A stretch of 64,000 nt of DNA. Origin: Azospirillum cavernae (GTDB lineage Bacteria; Pseudomonadota; Alphaproteobacteria; Azospirillales; Azospirillaceae). Both the position numbers and the translations under genes were made by a program. The DNA lies in the NCBI RefSeq assembly GCF_003590795.1, contig NZ_QYUL01000001.1, positions 2,249,001 through 2,313,000 of the forward strand, written 5' to 3'. Shown in pieces: positions 48,002 through 57,771 of the stretch (its first letter is position 1; each line of letters begins with the position of its first letter). The notes beneath the pieces are model-generated. The model had not been told where the DNA came from and searched no databases. It saw only the letters and a list, made by a program, of their open reading frames with translations.

Positions 48002-49241
48002 AGCGCAGGGCCTCCACCGGATCGAGCCGGGCGGCGCGCCAGGACGGATAGATCGTCGCGGCGAAGGACAGGCCCAGCGCCATCACCGTCACCTGCGTCA
48101 CCTCGCTCCAGTCAATCTTGGCGGGCAGTTGCGACAGGAAATAGATCTCGGCGGAAAACAGGTTGGTGCCGGTCAGCCCCTGGATCGCCTGCCGGATGGT
48201 CTCGATGTTCAACGCGAAGGACACGCCCAGCCCCAGACCAAGCAAGGTTCCCGTCACCCCGATGCTGGCCCCGGAGAGGAAAAAGATCCGCATAATCATG
48301 CCCCGCGTCGCCCCCATGGTGCGCAGGATGGCGATGTCGCGCCCCTTGTCCTTCACCAGCATGATGAGGCTGGAGATGATGTTGAAGGCGGCCACCATGA
48401 TGATGAGCGACAGGATCAGGAACATCACGTTCCGCTCCACCTGAAGGGCGGTGAAGAAGCTGGAGTTCGACTGCTGCCAATCGACCACCCGCCCCGACCC
48501 GGCGACCACCGACTGCACGGCGTCGCGCGCCGCCCGGATCTGCACGGGATCCTGAACGAACACCTCCAACGACGTCACCGCGTCGCCGGTGCGGAAGAAG
48601 GCCTGCGCCTCCTCCAACGGCAAGAAAATGAAGCTGTTGTCATACTCATACATGCCGATGTCGAAGATCGCGCCGATGGGGTAGCTGCGCATCCGTGGCA
48701 CGGTGCCAAAGGCGGTGACGTTGCCTTGCGGCGCGATCAGCGTGATCGAATCGCCGACCGACAGGCCCAACCGCTGCGCCATCCGCGCGCCAACCGCGAC
48801 GCGATCCTCGCCAAACTCCTCCGCTGAACCACGCACCACGCCGCGCGCCAACGTCGGGCGCGCCCGAAAATCCTCGGGCCGCACCCCACGCACCACCGCG
48901 CCCGAAGCGATTCCGCGCACCGAAACCAGCGCTTGGCCCTCCACCGTCGGCGTCACGTTGGTGACGCCGGGCGTCTCGCGCAGACGGTTGGTCAGAATGT
49001 CGAAGTCGGGCAACGGCCCGCCCCGAACGTTGTAGACGTTGAGATGCCCGTTTAGCCCCAGCACCCGGCCCAGCAATTCGGCGCGGAAGCCGTTCATCAC
49101 CGACATGACGATGATGAGCGTCGCCACCCCCAGCGCGATGCCGAGCAGCGAGAACCCCGCGATGACCGAAATGAACCCCTCCTGGCGTCGCGCCCGGAGG
49201 TAACGCATCGCGACCATGCGTTCAAAAGCGTTGAAGATCAT
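47994..49241 (-). CDS. lolC: Lipoprotein-releasing ABC transporter permease (single LolC/E, LolF-type)
   Basis: 415 residues, four membrane helices and one large periplasmic MacB-like domain. The N-terminus [21 protein letters not shown] is typical of alphaproteobacterial LolC/E. The FtsX-type transmembrane part is at the C-terminus ([20 protein letters not shown]). Alphaproteobacteria usually have one such permease acting as a homodimer with LolD. Its stop overlaps the lolD start. A rho-independent terminator lies only 28 bp upstream of its start. Confidence 0.93.
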   Translation of the reverse strand: MIFNAFERMVAMRYLRARRQEGFISVIAGFSLLGIALGVATLIIVMSVMNGFRAELLGRVLGLNGHLNVYNVRGGPLPDFDILTNRLRETPGVTNVTPTVEGQALVSVRGIASGAVVRGVRPEDFRARPTLARGVVRGSAEEFGEDRVAVGARMAQRLGLSVGDSITLIAPQGNVTAFGTVPRMRSYPIGAIFDIGMYEYDNSFIFLPLEEAQAFFRTGDAVTSLEVFVQDPVQIRAARDAVQSVVAGSGRVVDWQQSNSSFFTALQVERNVMFLILSLIIMVAAFNIISSLIMLVKDKGRDIAILRTMGATRGMIMRIFFLSGASIGVTGTLLGLGLGVSFALNIETIRQAIQGLTGTNLFSAEIYFLSQLPAKIDWSEVTQVTVMALGLSFAATIYPSWRAARLDPVEALRYE

Positions 49242-49269
49242 GCGGTATACCCGGCGGCCAACAGGCAGG

Positions 49270-49303
49270 AAAAAACGGCGGTGAAGATCGTGCTTCACCG
49301 CCG
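49270..49303 (-). terminator. Rho-independent terminator before lolC
   Basis: On the minus strand an 11-bp stem CGGCGGTGAAG / CTTCACCGCCG with a 6-nt loop and six Ts. It ends transcription of the two phage-like genes (49361-50102), and is so close to lolC (28 bp) that lolC must have a promoter inside it or rely on readthrough. Confidence 0.85.
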
Positions 49304-49360
49304 GGAAGATAGGACAGCTTGCCGCCGCGCGCAAAGGCTGGCTTCTGGAACCGGACATTG

Positions 49361-49813
49361 TCACCCGATTTCCATCACCTCGGCAAAAGACGCGATCCTG
49401 AAAACCCCGCTGGGGCTGTTGGACACATTGATTCGAAGCTGCACCGCCACAGCTCCAGCCATCGTGCTCACGATGGCGTGGTTGACCGGCTGTGATGTCC
49501 ACGGGGTTGTGTTGGTTCCGGGGATGTGCTGCGCCTCAGTCCCGATCCATGTCCCTGCGGTCACGTCGTACCAGGAGGTCCGGGCGCCCGCGTTGCCGGT
49601 GGAAAAGGACCAGGACAAGGCCGACATCAGACGAAACGTCCGGCCTTGAGGCAAGGTGATCGTGTAAGCGGAGATCCCAAGATTCCCCCCCGTCACCGTG
49701 TCAAACCGAATCGGACCGTTTACCCCCAGACCGACTGTTTGGTCTACCGACAGACCATAACTTCCCCAGGACTTTACGACCGGAAGCGGTTGGGCGACCG
49801 CGCGCAAGCCCAT
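49361..49813 (-). CDS. Phage tail/fibre-like beta-rich protein
   Basis: 150 residues, no family certain. The pattern of short beta strands (FRLMSALSWSFSTGNAGAR, SWYDVTAGTWIGTEAQ, VAVQLRINVSNSPSGVFRI) resembles C-terminal head domains of phage tail-fibre or C1q-like proteins. The stop of the upstream small gene is one base before its ATG, so they are co-translated. Lies between proS and lolC, flanked by terminators. Phage origin is inference. Confidence 0.55.
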   Translation of the reverse strand: MGLRAVAQPLPVVKSWGSYGLSVDQTVGLGVNGPIRFDTVTGGNLGISAYTITLPQGRTFRLMSALSWSFSTGNAGARTSWYDVTAGTWIGTEAQHIPGTNTTPWTSQPVNHAIVSTMAGAVAVQLRINVSNSPSGVFRIASFAEVMEIG

Positions 49814-49814
49814 G

Positions 49815-50102
49815 TCACTCGCCTTCGCCGGTGGTGACGTCGAGAAGCGTGCCGCCGCTGACGCCGACGCCGGTCAAAAAGGCGTTGTCCTTGCGATCAA
49901 AGATTTCAACGGTGCGGGCCATGATGGTCAGCGTGTTGGCCGTGGTCGACGCGAAAGACTGGGTGAACTTGATCCGAGCGTCCGACGGGCCGAGGTTGGC
50001 GATCCGAACATTGCGGCCAACGCTGGGCAAGGCGTAGGTGCCCGCGCTCGCCGCCGCAAGGGTAAGGCGCTGATTCTCGATGGGGGAAAAGGCAAAGGTC
50101 AT
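49815..50102 (-). CDS. Small phage-structural-like protein
   Basis: 95 residues. Beta-rich with IENQRLTLAAASAGTYALP and RNVRIANLGPSDARIKF, resembling small phage virion proteins. GGGAG is 8 nt before ATG 50102. Its 3' end is one base from the next gene's start. No other phage genes are near. Confidence 0.5.
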   Translation of the reverse strand: MTFAFSPIENQRLTLAAASAGTYALPSVGRNVRIANLGPSDARIKFTQSFASTTANTLTIMARTVEIFDRKDNAFLTGVGVSGGTLLDVTTGEGE

Positions 50103-50339
50103 GACAGTGTCTCCCGTTCCTGGATTGCGTCGCCTTCCCAGCGTGCGACAGAATATTTCCAATCACACGCATGAAAAAACCTTAGGAAGCGTGCCCGAGA
50201 GGAGGGGCGCCGTCAAGCATTTTGGGTAAATATGCCTTTGAAAGGATATTATTACCACTACCGATACGCGAACAATCGACGACCCAAACGAAGGTTATGG
50301 ATCGCGTCAGGCCAATCGTCATAGTCCGCCGCCGACTCA

Positions 50340-50369
50340 GAAAAAAAGCGCCGGGTTTCCCCGGCGCTT
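50340..50369 (-). terminator. Rho-independent terminator after proS
   Basis: Perfect 10-bp stem AAGCGCCGGG / CCCGGCGCTT with GAAA loop (minus strand) and a run of Ts, 25 bp after the proS stop. The 292-bp gap 50103-50394 also contains a possible -35 TTGACG near 50211 for the phage-like genes. Confidence 0.9.
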
Positions 50370-50394
50370 CGCGTCATCCCAAAATGGACGCTGT

Positions 50395-51708
50395 TCAGGC
50401 GGTCAGCTTGGCCAACGCCGCGTCGACCGACAGCTCTTCCTTCACGCCGGTGGCGCGGCGCTTCAACTCGACCACGCCGGACTTCAGGCCGCGCGGGCCG
50501 ACCACCAACTGCCACGGCACGCCAATCAGGTCCATGTCGGCGAATTTGGCGCCCGGACGTTCGTCGCGGTCGTCGTAGGCGACGTCCAGACCGGCGGCCT
50601 GGAGCTTGCCGTACAGATCCAGGCAAACGCGATCCGTCTCGGAATCGCCGACCTTCAGATTGATGAGGCCGACGTTGAAGGGAGCGACCGAGTCCGGCCA
50701 GATGATGCCGTTGTCGTCGTGGCTGGCCTCGATGATCGCGCCCATCAGGCGCGACACGCCAATGCCGTAGGATCCCATTTCGACCGGGATCGACTCGCCG
50801 TTCGGCCCCGCGACCACGGCGTTCATCGGCTTGGAGTATTTGGTGCCGAAGTTAAAAATGTGGCCGACTTCGATGCCGCGCGCCGACACCAGATCGGCCT
50901 CGCCCACCGGGCAGTTCGCCGCGTCGTGCTTCTCGTCCGTCGCCGCGTAGATCGCCGTCGTCGCGTCGAAGAAGGGTTGCAGATCGTCGTCGAAGCCCGG
51001 CGCGTTCTTCAGAACGTCCAGATCCATCCAATCCTTGTGGCAGAACACGCCGCTTTCGCCGGTTTCGGCCAGAATGATGAACTCGTGGCTGAGATCGCCG
51101 CCGATTGGGCCAGTGTCGGCGCGCATCGGGATCGCCTTCAAGCCCAGACGGGCGAAGGTGCGCAGATACGCCAGGAACATCTTCTGATAGGACCGGCGGG
51201 CGCTGGCCGGATCGATGTCGAAGGAATAGGCGTCCTTCATCAGGAACTCGCGGCCCCGCATGATGCCGAAGCGCGGGCGGATCTCGTCACGGAACTTCCA
51301 CTGGATGTGGTAGAGGTTCAGCGGCAACTGACGGTAGCTTTTGACGAAGGTGCGGAAGATGTCGGTGATCATCTCCTCGTTCGTCGGGCCGAACAGCATG
51401 TCGCGGTCGTGGCGGTCGGTGATGCGCAGCATCTCCTTGCCGTAATCGTCGTAGCGACCGCTTTCGCGCCACAGATCCGCCGACTGGATGGTCGGCATCA
51501 GCAATTCCTGGGCGCCCGCCGCGTTCTGCTCCTCGCGGACGATCTGCTCGATCTTCTTCAGCACCCGATGGCCCAGCGGCAGCCACGCGTAAATCCCGGC
51601 GCTGGTCTGGCGGATCATCCCGGCCCGCAGCATCAGGCGGTGGGAGACGATCTGCGCCTCGGTCGGGGTCTCCTTGAGGGTCGGCATGAAGAAGCTGGAC
51701 AGCCGCAT
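50395..51708 (-). CDS. proS: Prolyl-tRNA synthetase
   Basis: 437 residues, the short alphaproteobacterial ProS that lacks the large editing insertion. Class II motif 2 is [20 protein letters not shown] near residue 140; motif 3 is [14 protein letters not shown] near residue 322. The C-terminal anticodon-binding domain is complete. The N-terminus [15 protein letters not shown] is normal; a frame open to 52212 does not belong. Terminator directly after the stop. Confidence 0.96.
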   Translation of the reverse strand: MRLSSFFMPTLKETPTEAQIVSHRLMLRAGMIRQTSAGIYAWLPLGHRVLKKIEQIVREEQNAAGAQELLMPTIQSADLWRESGRYDDYGKEMLRITDRHDRDMLFGPTNEEMITDIFRTFVKSYRQLPLNLYHIQWKFRDEIRPRFGIMRGREFLMKDAYSFDIDPASARRSYQKMFLAYLRTFARLGLKAIPMRADTGPIGGDLSHEFIILAETGESGVFCHKDWMDLDVLKNAPGFDDDLQPFFDATTAIYAATDEKHDAANCPVGEADLVSARGIEVGHIFNFGTKYSKPMNAVVAGPNGESIPVEMGSYGIGVSRLMGAIIEASHDDNGIIWPDSVAPFNVGLINLKVGDSETDRVCLDLYGKLQAAGLDVAYDDRDERPGAKFADMDLIGVPWQLVVGPRGLKSGVVELKRRATGVKEELSVDAALAKLTA

Positions 51709-51833
51709 GGCTCTGCTCTCGTGTACAAGGTTCGGAGTCGCGCGGGCCGTCGGGTCCGCAACGCTGGTCGGGAAGGCGACTTTAGGTAGGACGCCCTCGC
51801 TTGTCCACTGCGGCGCGACCGGAAAGGCGCGGG

Positions 51834-52256
51834 TCAACGCCCCCGGCACAGCGCGACGAGTTCGGCCTCCGACGCGCCGCCCAAGGGTTGGCCGTTCAAC
51901 AGCAGCCGCCCGCCGTCCAGCGTCATCCGGCCAATCTCCATGGCGCCGGGCAACCCAGCCGTTGGCAGCCCGGCGGTGGGAAGCTTCACCCCCAGGCGGC
52001 GCGCCAGATCCAGCGTCAACGGAATCTCGAAACGTTCGGTGGACAGGCTTGATCCCGCCGACCCCGGCAGATCGGCGGGGGCCACCGCCCGCCCCTTGAC
52101 GTCCACCCCTGGCTTGTAGGCGACGTCCGGGGCCGGTTGATGGCGGGTGAGCGCGCGGCACAGCGCCGGATCGACGGTTGCCCGCCCCTGCTGAGCCTGG
52201 GCCGCGCCGCACAGGACCAAAAGGCCCGCCCCCACCATCAAGCCCACGCGCGTCAT
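51834..52256 (-). CDS. Secreted protein of unknown function
   Basis: 140 residues with signal peptide ([16 protein letters not shown]) and a short repeat [13 protein letters not shown]-terminal half is compact ([35 protein letters not shown]). No family recognised. Ten bp downstream of the unknown gene 52267-53160 and 125 bp before proS. Confidence 0.6.
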   Translation of the reverse strand: MTRVGLMVGAGLLVLCGAAQAQQGRATVDPALCRALTRHQPAPDVAYKPGVDVKGRAVAPADLPGSAGSSLSTERFEIPLTLDLARRLGVKLPTAGLPTAGLPGAMEIGRMTLDGGRLLLNGQPLGGASEAELVALCRGR

Positions 52257-52266
52257 CGCCGTTCCT

Positions 52267-53160
52267 TCACAGGGTGTGGGTTTGCTGAACCACCACCGGA
52301 TTCGACATGGTTTTCCAGTAAACCGTCAAATAGGGCATGCCCTTTTCCGCCTCTTCCTGGGTACGGGCGGATTGGCGGATGTATTTGCCGATGAAGGGCT
52401 TGTTCACATGCTCCAAATCCACGGCGGCCTTCAGCACCAGAAACTCGCCGATCTTGTCGGGCAAATTGTAATGCCACTTCTGCAAGCATTCCGACGTGAC
52501 GCCGGGTTTGGCCTGCTCTTTCTCCGACAGATAGAATTCCTGGTGGTGATACTGGCTGATCTCCTTCCAGGCCTGGGCCAGACGCCCCGGTTTGACGCGC
52601 GGCATGCCTTTGAGGATGCGGACGTCGTCATGGAACAGCGGCAGAAATCCCCGCCGGTCAGCCAACTCGGTCAGCATGCTGTGCAGCCCGGCCATCACGA
52701 TTTCGCCGTCCTCCGTTGACCGCTGATCCTTCTTCGGCTGAGACTTTCGACCAAACAGGCTGCTGAAGAAGCCCTTTTTTTCCTTGTTGGCGCCGCCGCC
52801 GGAATCGGCGCTGACCTTGCGTTCGTCCCACAGCGAATCCCAGGCGAAATCCCAGGCGGTGAACACGCCGTTGGAACGGTCGTCCAGCACCGTCAACAAA
52901 TACTCCCGCCCTTCGCGTTTCCAATCGACGTCACCAACAATCGCCCGAACCGGACGACGGCTGAGAACAACCGGGAGAATGCCGACACGAACCAAATCGG
53001 CGTAAAATTCAACGAAGGATGGCGTCTGGATAAATGGCAATTTCGAGCATGGCTGTAGCTCTGGGGCCAGAAGCTCCATGCATTTTTTGGTTCGCTCCAA
53101 CAGCTCGGTCGCCAAAACCGCAGCGAACTGGTCAAAGCGCTCGTTCTCGTTCGCGGCCAT
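52267..53160 (-). CDS. Protein of unknown function
   Basis: 297 residues, soluble, helical. A basic low-complexity linker (GGGANKEKKGFFSSLFGRK) separates an N-terminal part (residues 1-120, with VLSRRPVRAIVGDVDWKREG) from a C-terminal helical part (HHQEFYLSEKEQ, LVLKAAVDLEHVNKPF). Codon use looks less GC-biased than neighbouring genes. No known domain is visible; unlike the conserved genes around it this one is probably acquired. GAGG precedes ATG 53160. Confidence 0.65.
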   Translation of the reverse strand: MAANENERFDQFAAVLATELLERTKKCMELLAPELQPCSKLPFIQTPSFVEFYADLVRVGILPVVLSRRPVRAIVGDVDWKREGREYLLTVLDDRSNGVFTAWDFAWDSLWDERKVSADSGGGANKEKKGFFSSLFGRKSQPKKDQRSTEDGEIVMAGLHSMLTELADRRGFLPLFHDDVRILKGMPRVKPGRLAQAWKEISQYHHQEFYLSEKEQAKPGVTSECLQKWHYNLPDKIGEFLVLKAAVDLEHVNKPFIGKYIRQSARTQEEAEKGMPYLTVYWKTMSNPVVVQQTHTL

Positions 53161-53341
53161 GAACGCCTCGACTGTCCTTCCTTCCGCGCCTGAGCGTGGT
53201 TGCTGCTCGCCCGGCTCCGCCGGTCACGTGCTAACCATGTGGTAATCGAAGCAACATTACCAAGTAAACCGTTAACGTTTTCTGCAACGCAAACGGAAAG
53301 GAACCAACCGTTGAATTCGTGGGGAATTGACCGGAAACGGA

Positions 53342-53381
53342 CAAAAAAAGACCGCGCGGCGGATGCGGCGCGGCCTTTTGA
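53342..53381 (-). terminator. Rho-independent terminator, minus strand
   Basis: GGCCGCGC pairs with GCGCGGTC (one G-U pair, only allowed on the minus strand), followed by seven Ts. It could end the DUF1467 operon transcript or a small RNA. Confidence 0.75.
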
Positions 53382-53383
53382 GT

Positions 53384-53425
53384 TTAGGGAGGAATCGCCA
53401 CCAGGCGTCGGACAAGAGGAAACAT
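53384..53425 (-). CDS. Possible 13-residue peptide
   Basis: ATG at 53425 preceded 8 nt upstream by GGAGG, reading MFPLVRRLVAIPP then TAA, with the terminator beginning three bases after. Could be a leader or sRNA-encoded peptide, or chance. Confidence 0.3.
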   Translation of the reverse strand: MFPLVRRLVAIPP

Positions 53426-53743
53426 CGCTATTCCCTCCAATCACATGTGAAACTGTGAACCTGCACTGCCGGGTTGGCAAGATGAAAAGACAGGCAGATC
53501 GGCGCTGTGCCTAATATTTTTGCGATTCTGCCGACGCATTGATCGAATGATGAAAAGCACCGCAGCGTATTGCCTGAATTTCAATCAATCGAATCCGCCC
53601 TGTCTCGCGTCCGCCGCCAAATCCCGTTGGCCGACCGCGATTCAAGGTCCCCACCGCAAACCCTGCGGTCGGTCATAGGAGCAGGCGGCGCGCCGCCTCG
53701 GCGACGGCGTCCGCGATGGCCGTAAAAATCTGGGAGTGACCGC

Positions 53744-53995
53744 TCACATGTCCTTGATCATGTCGCGGAAGGACACCAAGCCGGACTGGCCGATGGCGTA
53801 GATCACCAGCCAGATCACCAAGGCGACCACGGACGTCGCCACGACTTTTTGCAACATGCGTGGTTCGACAGGGGCGCTGGACGCCATGCCGGGTTCGGGG
53901 TTGTCCGGTGTGCGAACGCCCCAAGGCAGCACCGCGAACAGCGCCACCCACCAGACCACGATGTAGACGAAAATGCCCGAGATCCAGCCGTCCAT
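53744..53995 (-). CDS. DUF1467 family membrane protein
   Basis: 83 residues, two membrane helices (GIFVYIVVWWVALFAVLPWGV and VVATSVVALVIWLVIYAIG). The N-terminal WWVALFAVLPWGVRT is the DUF1467 pattern, a short alphaproteobacterial family next to mce and proS. Function unknown. Follows the mce gene by 25 bp. Confidence 0.9.
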   Translation of the reverse strand: MDGWISGIFVYIVVWWVALFAVLPWGVRTPDNPEPGMASSAPVEPRMLQKVVATSVVALVIWLVIYAIGQSGLVSFRDMIKDM

Positions 53996-54020
53996 CGCGC
54001 GCCCCTTATTCGTTCAGGCC

Positions 54021-54425
54021 TCAGGCCTGTTCCAATTCCACCAGCGTGCCGCAGAAATCCTTCGGATGCAGGAACAGCACCGGCTTGTTGTGAGCGCCGA
54101 TCTTCGGCTCCCCATCGCCCAGCACCCGCGCGCCCTGCGCCTTCAACTGGTCGCGCGCGGTCAGAATGTCATCCACCTCATAGCAAATATGATGGATGCC
54201 GCCCGACGCGTTCTTTTCCAGGAAGGGCGCGATGGGCGATTTTTCGCCGAAGGGATGCAACAGCTCAATCTTGGTGTTCGGCAGGGTGACGAACACCACC
54301 GTCACGCCATGCGCCGCCAGATCGACCGGGGCCGACACGGCGGCCCCCAGCGTGTCGCGGTAGAGGGCGGTGGCCGCCGAAAGGTCGGGAACGACGATGG
54401 CGACGTGGTTCAATTTTCCGATCAT
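54021..54425 (-). CDS. mce: Methylmalonyl-CoA epimerase
   Basis: 134 residues, glyoxalase/VOC fold. The N-terminus KLNHVAIVVPDL, the middle IELLHPFGEKSPIAPFLEK and C-terminal CGTLVELEQ provide the metal-binding His and Glu positions. Interconverts R and S methylmalonyl-CoA in propionate use. Synteny with rnj and DUF1467 supports the call. Confidence 0.92.
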   Translation of the reverse strand: MIGKLNHVAIVVPDLSAATALYRDTLGAAVSAPVDLAAHGVTVVFVTLPNTKIELLHPFGEKSPIAPFLEKNASGGIHHICYEVDDILTARDQLKAQGARVLGDGEPKIGAHNKPVLFLHPKDFCGTLVELEQA

Positions 54426-54463
54426 GGTGTCCTCACAAGCTCGTGGCCGCAGGCGGCGGGCCG

Positions 54464-56179
54464 CTAAACGCGGACCAAATGAACATCCGTGACCGGCTTC
54501 TTGCCATGAGACGCATTGAAGCAGCGGCGCACGGCGATGCGCGCCGCCTCCTTCACCTGGGCGTCGTCGGCGCGCGCGGTCTTCGACAAACCGGCCACCG
54601 CCTCGCGCACCGCGTCCACGACGTCGAGCAGCATGTCGCGGTCGGCCACCTCGTCGATCAGCCCCATCACCGCCACCTGCGGAGCCGTGACCAACTCGCC
54701 GCGCGCCGTCATCACCAGCGTGACCACCGAGGCGCCGTTGTTCACCATGCGGCTGCGCGTGCGCATCATGCCGTTGTCGAGCGGGATCAAGCGCTTGCCG
54801 TCCAACGCCATGCGGCCCGAGCGGACATGGGCGACGACGCGGGCCGGGCCGTCGGGGCCAAGCCGGATCAGCTCGCCATTCGCCGGAACGATCTGGTCGG
54901 GGATTTGGCAATCCTGCGCCAAGGCCGCGTGCGCCTGCTGGTGGCGCTGCTCGCCATGGACCGGCACGGCGATGCGCGGGCGCACCCACTGGTACATGCG
55001 CACCAACTCGTCACGCGCCGGATGGCCGGAAACGTGGATCGCCTCCTCGTCCGCCGTCACCAGCTCGATGCCTTGCGTCACCAACTGATTCTGCATCCGC
55101 CCGATGGCGCGTTCGTTGCCGGGAATCTCGCGCGAGGAGAAGACGACGACGTCGCCGCGCGACAGGGTGATTTGCGGATGATCGTTCCCGGCGATGCGGG
55201 CGAGCGCAGAGCGCGGCTCCCCCTGGCTGCCGGTGCAGATCAGCACCAGCTTTTCGCGCGGCAGATAGCCCGCGTCATGCTCCGACAGGAATTTCGGCAC
55301 GTCCTTCAGATAGCCGTTGGCCCGCGCGGCGTCGTTGATCCGCCACAGCGACCGCCCGACCAGCGCCACATGCCGGTCATGGGCCGCCGCCGCCACCGCG
55401 ATGCTTTCCAGCCGGGCGACGTTGGTGGCGAAGCAGCTGACCGCCACCCGCACATTCGGGTAACGCCCAATCAGATCGGTCAGGCTGGCCCGCACCGTCG
55501 CTTCCGACCCGGTCCAGCCGGGCACCAGCGCGTTTGTGCTGTCGCCGACCAGGGCCAACACCCCTTCGTCTCCAATTTCGCGCAACCGCTTTTCGTCGGC
55601 CACCGTGCCGATCAACGGATCGGGATCCAGCTTCCAATCGCCGGTGTGCACCACCGTCCCCGCCGAGGTGCGGATGGCGAGCGCGTTCGGCTCCGGGATC
55701 GAATGCGTCATGGTGACGTATTCCACCGCGAAGGGACCAGCCTCCAGCGACCCGCCAAGCGGGATTTCGTGGATCGGCACGACGCCGCTCAAGCCCCGCT
55801 CGTGCAGCTTGGCGCGCAGAACCGACGCGGTGAAGGGCGTGCAATAGACCGGGCAGCGCAATTCCGGCCACAGATACTGAACCGCGCCGAGATGATCCTC
55901 GTGCGCGTGCGTCACCACCAGACCGACCAAATCCTCCCGCCGCTCCACGATGAAGCTGGGATCGGGCATGATGACGTCCAACCCCGGCATGGTGTCGTCG
56001 GCGAAGGAAATGCCGAGATCGACCATCAGCCACTTGCCGCGATGGCCGTAGAGGTTGAGGTTCATCCCGATTTCGCCGGAACCGCCGAGCGCCAGGAAAT
56101 AAAGCGCGTCATCCTCCGGAACGAAGGGGTCCGCCGGACTCTTGGATGCACCGGCGGCTGCCTGGGAGGATTGGGTCAT
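54464..56179 (-). CDS. rnj: Ribonuclease J
   Basis: 571 residues, metallo-beta-lactamase/beta-CASP RNase with endonuclease and 5' exonuclease activity. Zn motif [10 protein letters not shown] near residue 90, later [14 protein letters not shown] and [12 protein letters not shown] of the beta-CASP region, and [11 protein letters not shown] near 385. Overlaps the coaX stop by four bases. In alphaproteobacteria RNase J works beside RNase E. Confidence 0.95.
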   Translation of the reverse strand: MTQSSQAAAGASKSPADPFVPEDDALYFLALGGSGEIGMNLNLYGHRGKWLMVDLGISFADDTMPGLDVIMPDPSFIVERREDLVGLVVTHAHEDHLGAVQYLWPELRCPVYCTPFTASVLRAKLHERGLSGVVPIHEIPLGGSLEAGPFAVEYVTMTHSIPEPNALAIRTSAGTVVHTGDWKLDPDPLIGTVADEKRLREIGDEGVLALVGDSTNALVPGWTGSEATVRASLTDLIGRYPNVRVAVSCFATNVARLESIAVAAAAHDRHVALVGRSLWRINDAARANGYLKDVPKFLSEHDAGYLPREKLVLICTGSQGEPRSALARIAGNDHPQITLSRGDVVVFSSREIPGNERAIGRMQNQLVTQGIELVTADEEAIHVSGHPARDELVRMYQWVRPRIAVPVHGEQRHQQAHAALAQDCQIPDQIVPANGELIRLGPDGPARVVAHVRSGRMALDGKRLIPLDNGMMRTRSRMVNNGASVVTLVMTARGELVTAPQVAVMGLIDEVADRDMLLDVVDAVREAVAGLSKTARADDAQVKEAARIAVRRCFNASHGKKPVTDVHLVRV

Positions 56180-56949
56180 TTGCTCATGTTGCGCTTGTGG
56201 ATCAGAAGGAGACCGCGAAGCGTCAGCTCGCCGTCAGTGTGTTCGATGACATGGGTCGCCTTGGCGAAAAGAACAGCCAATCCGCCGGTGGCGATCACCG
56301 TCATCGGGGCGCCATATTCGGCGCGAATTCGGGCAACCAGCCCTTCGATGAGGCCGACATAGCCCCAGAAGATGCCGGATTGCATGCAGGCGATGGTGTT
56401 TTTGCCGATCACCTCGGCGGGCGGCTGGATTTCCACGCGCGGCAGCTTCGACGCCGCCTTCTGCAAGGCCTCCAGCGACAGGTTCAGGCCGGGCGCGATG
56501 ACGCCGCCACAATAATTGCCCTCGGCGTCCACCACGTCGAAGGTGGTCGCCGTGCCGAAATCAATGACGATCAGCGGAGTCTTGTAGGTCGCCGCCGCCG
56601 CCACCGTGTTGACCAGCCGGTCGGCCCCGACCTCTTCCGGGCGGTCCACCAGGGCCTTGGTCCCCAGATCAACCTCGGGCTGGCCGACGATCACCGGCTC
56701 GCAGCCGAAATGATCCTTGCACAGCCGCTTCAGGTTGAAGGTGGCCCCCGGAACGACGCTGGCGATGACCGCGCCGTGGATGTCCACCGGCTTCAGCCCC
56801 TTCAGCGCCATCAGATGGGTCAGCCACACCATATATTCGTCGGACGTGCGCTTGGGATCGGTCGCGGTGCGCCAGATGCCGCGCTGGCGGTCGCCGTCAT
56901 AAATGGCGAACACCACATTCGTGTTTCCGGCGTCGATGGCGAGCAACAT
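56176..56949 (-). CDS. coaX: Type III pantothenate kinase
   Basis: 257 residues, first step of CoA synthesis. P-loop-like [13 protein letters not shown] at residue 6, [11 protein letters not shown] near 105 and [11 protein letters not shown] near 125 are the type III (CoaX) motifs. Between birA and rnj with short spacing (14 bp from birA) and an ATGA overlap with rnj, so one operon. Confidence 0.95.
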   Translation of the reverse strand: MLLAIDAGNTNVVFAIYDGDRQRGIWRTATDPKRTSDEYMVWLTHLMALKGLKPVDIHGAVIASVVPGATFNLKRLCKDHFGCEPVIVGQPEVDLGTKALVDRPEEVGADRLVNTVAAAATYKTPLIVIDFGTATTFDVVDAEGNYCGGVIAPGLNLSLEALQKAASKLPRVEIQPPAEVIGKNTIACMQSGIFWGYVGLIEGLVARIRAEYGAPMTVIATGGLAVLFAKATHVIEHTDGELTLRGLLLIHKRNMSK

Positions 56950-56963
56950 GGCGAACGTCCGTT

Positions 56964-57761
56964 TCAGGCTGCGGGCGGTTGAGGGAAAAACACGTCGCCA
57001 GCGGTGATCCGCTGGCGGGGGCCACCATCCTGTGGATCAAGCAACAGAACGCCGTCGCTGTCCAGATCCACGAAGACACCGGAGATTGTGCGGTCGGCCA
57101 GACGAACCAGAATCGGGTCGCCCAAGCCGCGCGCGCGCTCCAGCCAAGCCGCCCGGATCGGGGCGAAGCCGAACTCCAGCCACCGCTCGTACCAGACGGC
57201 CAAATGTTCGGCATAAATTTCCAGCAAGGCCGACGGCGCCAGAACCGGCGCGCCCTCGGCTATCAAGGAGGTCGCGGCGTAATCCGACGTCTCCGGAAAA
57301 TGGCGCAAATTGACGCCAACCCCCAACACCACCCAGGACACCAGCCCGGACGGCGTCGGTTCCGACTCCAGAAGAATCCCGGACAGTTTGCGCCCATGGA
57401 TCAGAACGTCGTTCGGCCATTTGCAGCGGACGCCCGACGGATCGGGCAACACCGCCTCCGCCGTCTCGGCGATCGCCAGAGCGGCGACAAAGGAAATCTG
57501 CGCGGCGTCGGCGGGCAAGCGGTTGGGCCGCAGGATGATGGAGCTGTAGAGGTTGCCCTCCGGCGAGGTCCAGGCGCGACCGCGCCGACCGCGCCCACCC
57601 TCCTGACGCCGCGCCCAGACAACAGTCCCCTCCCCGGCCCCCGAACGCGCCAAAGCCTTCGCTTCGTCGTTCGTGCTGCCGACGGAGTCGAAGGCCTTGA
57701 TGCGGAAGCCGGGAGGCAGACGCAAGCGCGCCGCCTCCGCTTCGTTTGAACCACCGCTCAT
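56964..57761 (-). CDS. birA: Biotin-[acetyl-CoA-carboxylase] ligase (class I)
   Basis: 265 residues, attaches biotin to the carboxyl carrier protein. Motif [18 protein letters not shown] near residue 55 and [15 protein letters not shown] near residue 115 are diagnostic. No N-terminal DNA-binding domain, so it is the class I enzyme without repressor function. Ten bp after nuoN; same operon. Confidence 0.94.
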   Translation of the reverse strand: MSGGSNEAEAARLRLPPGFRIKAFDSVGSTNDEAKALARSGAGEGTVVWARRQEGGRGRRGRAWTSPEGNLYSSIILRPNRLPADAAQISFVAALAIAETAEAVLPDPSGVRCKWPNDVLIHGRKLSGILLESEPTPSGLVSWVVLGVGVNLRHFPETSDYAATSLIAEGAPVLAPSALLEIYAEHLAVWYERWLEFGFAPIRAAWLERARGLGDPILVRLADRTISGVFVDLDSDGVLLLDPQDGGPRQRITAGDVFFPQPPAA

Positions 57762-57771
57762 CCGGGAATCA

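Larger units (their letters stand above)
53161..53743. other. Intergenic region with mini-ORF, terminator and hairpins
   Basis: 583 bp between DUF1467 and the unknown gene. It contains a 13-codon open frame with strong Shine-Dalgarno (53384-53425), a minus-strand terminator (53342-53381), the palindrome CACATGTG (53442-53449), and a hairpin CCGACCGC/GCGGTCGG (53631-53672). The stretch 53240-53330 is AT-rich and probably holds the promoter of the unknown gene. No tRNA. Confidence 0.5.

Noticed and set aside
49361-50102. Prophage or gene-transfer-agent cluster
   Set aside because: Only two small genes; no terminase, capsid, integrase or lysis genes nearby.
50395-52212. ProS extended upstream to 52212
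   Set aside because: The extension is antisense-like sequence over another gene; ProS proteins start at MRLSSFF.
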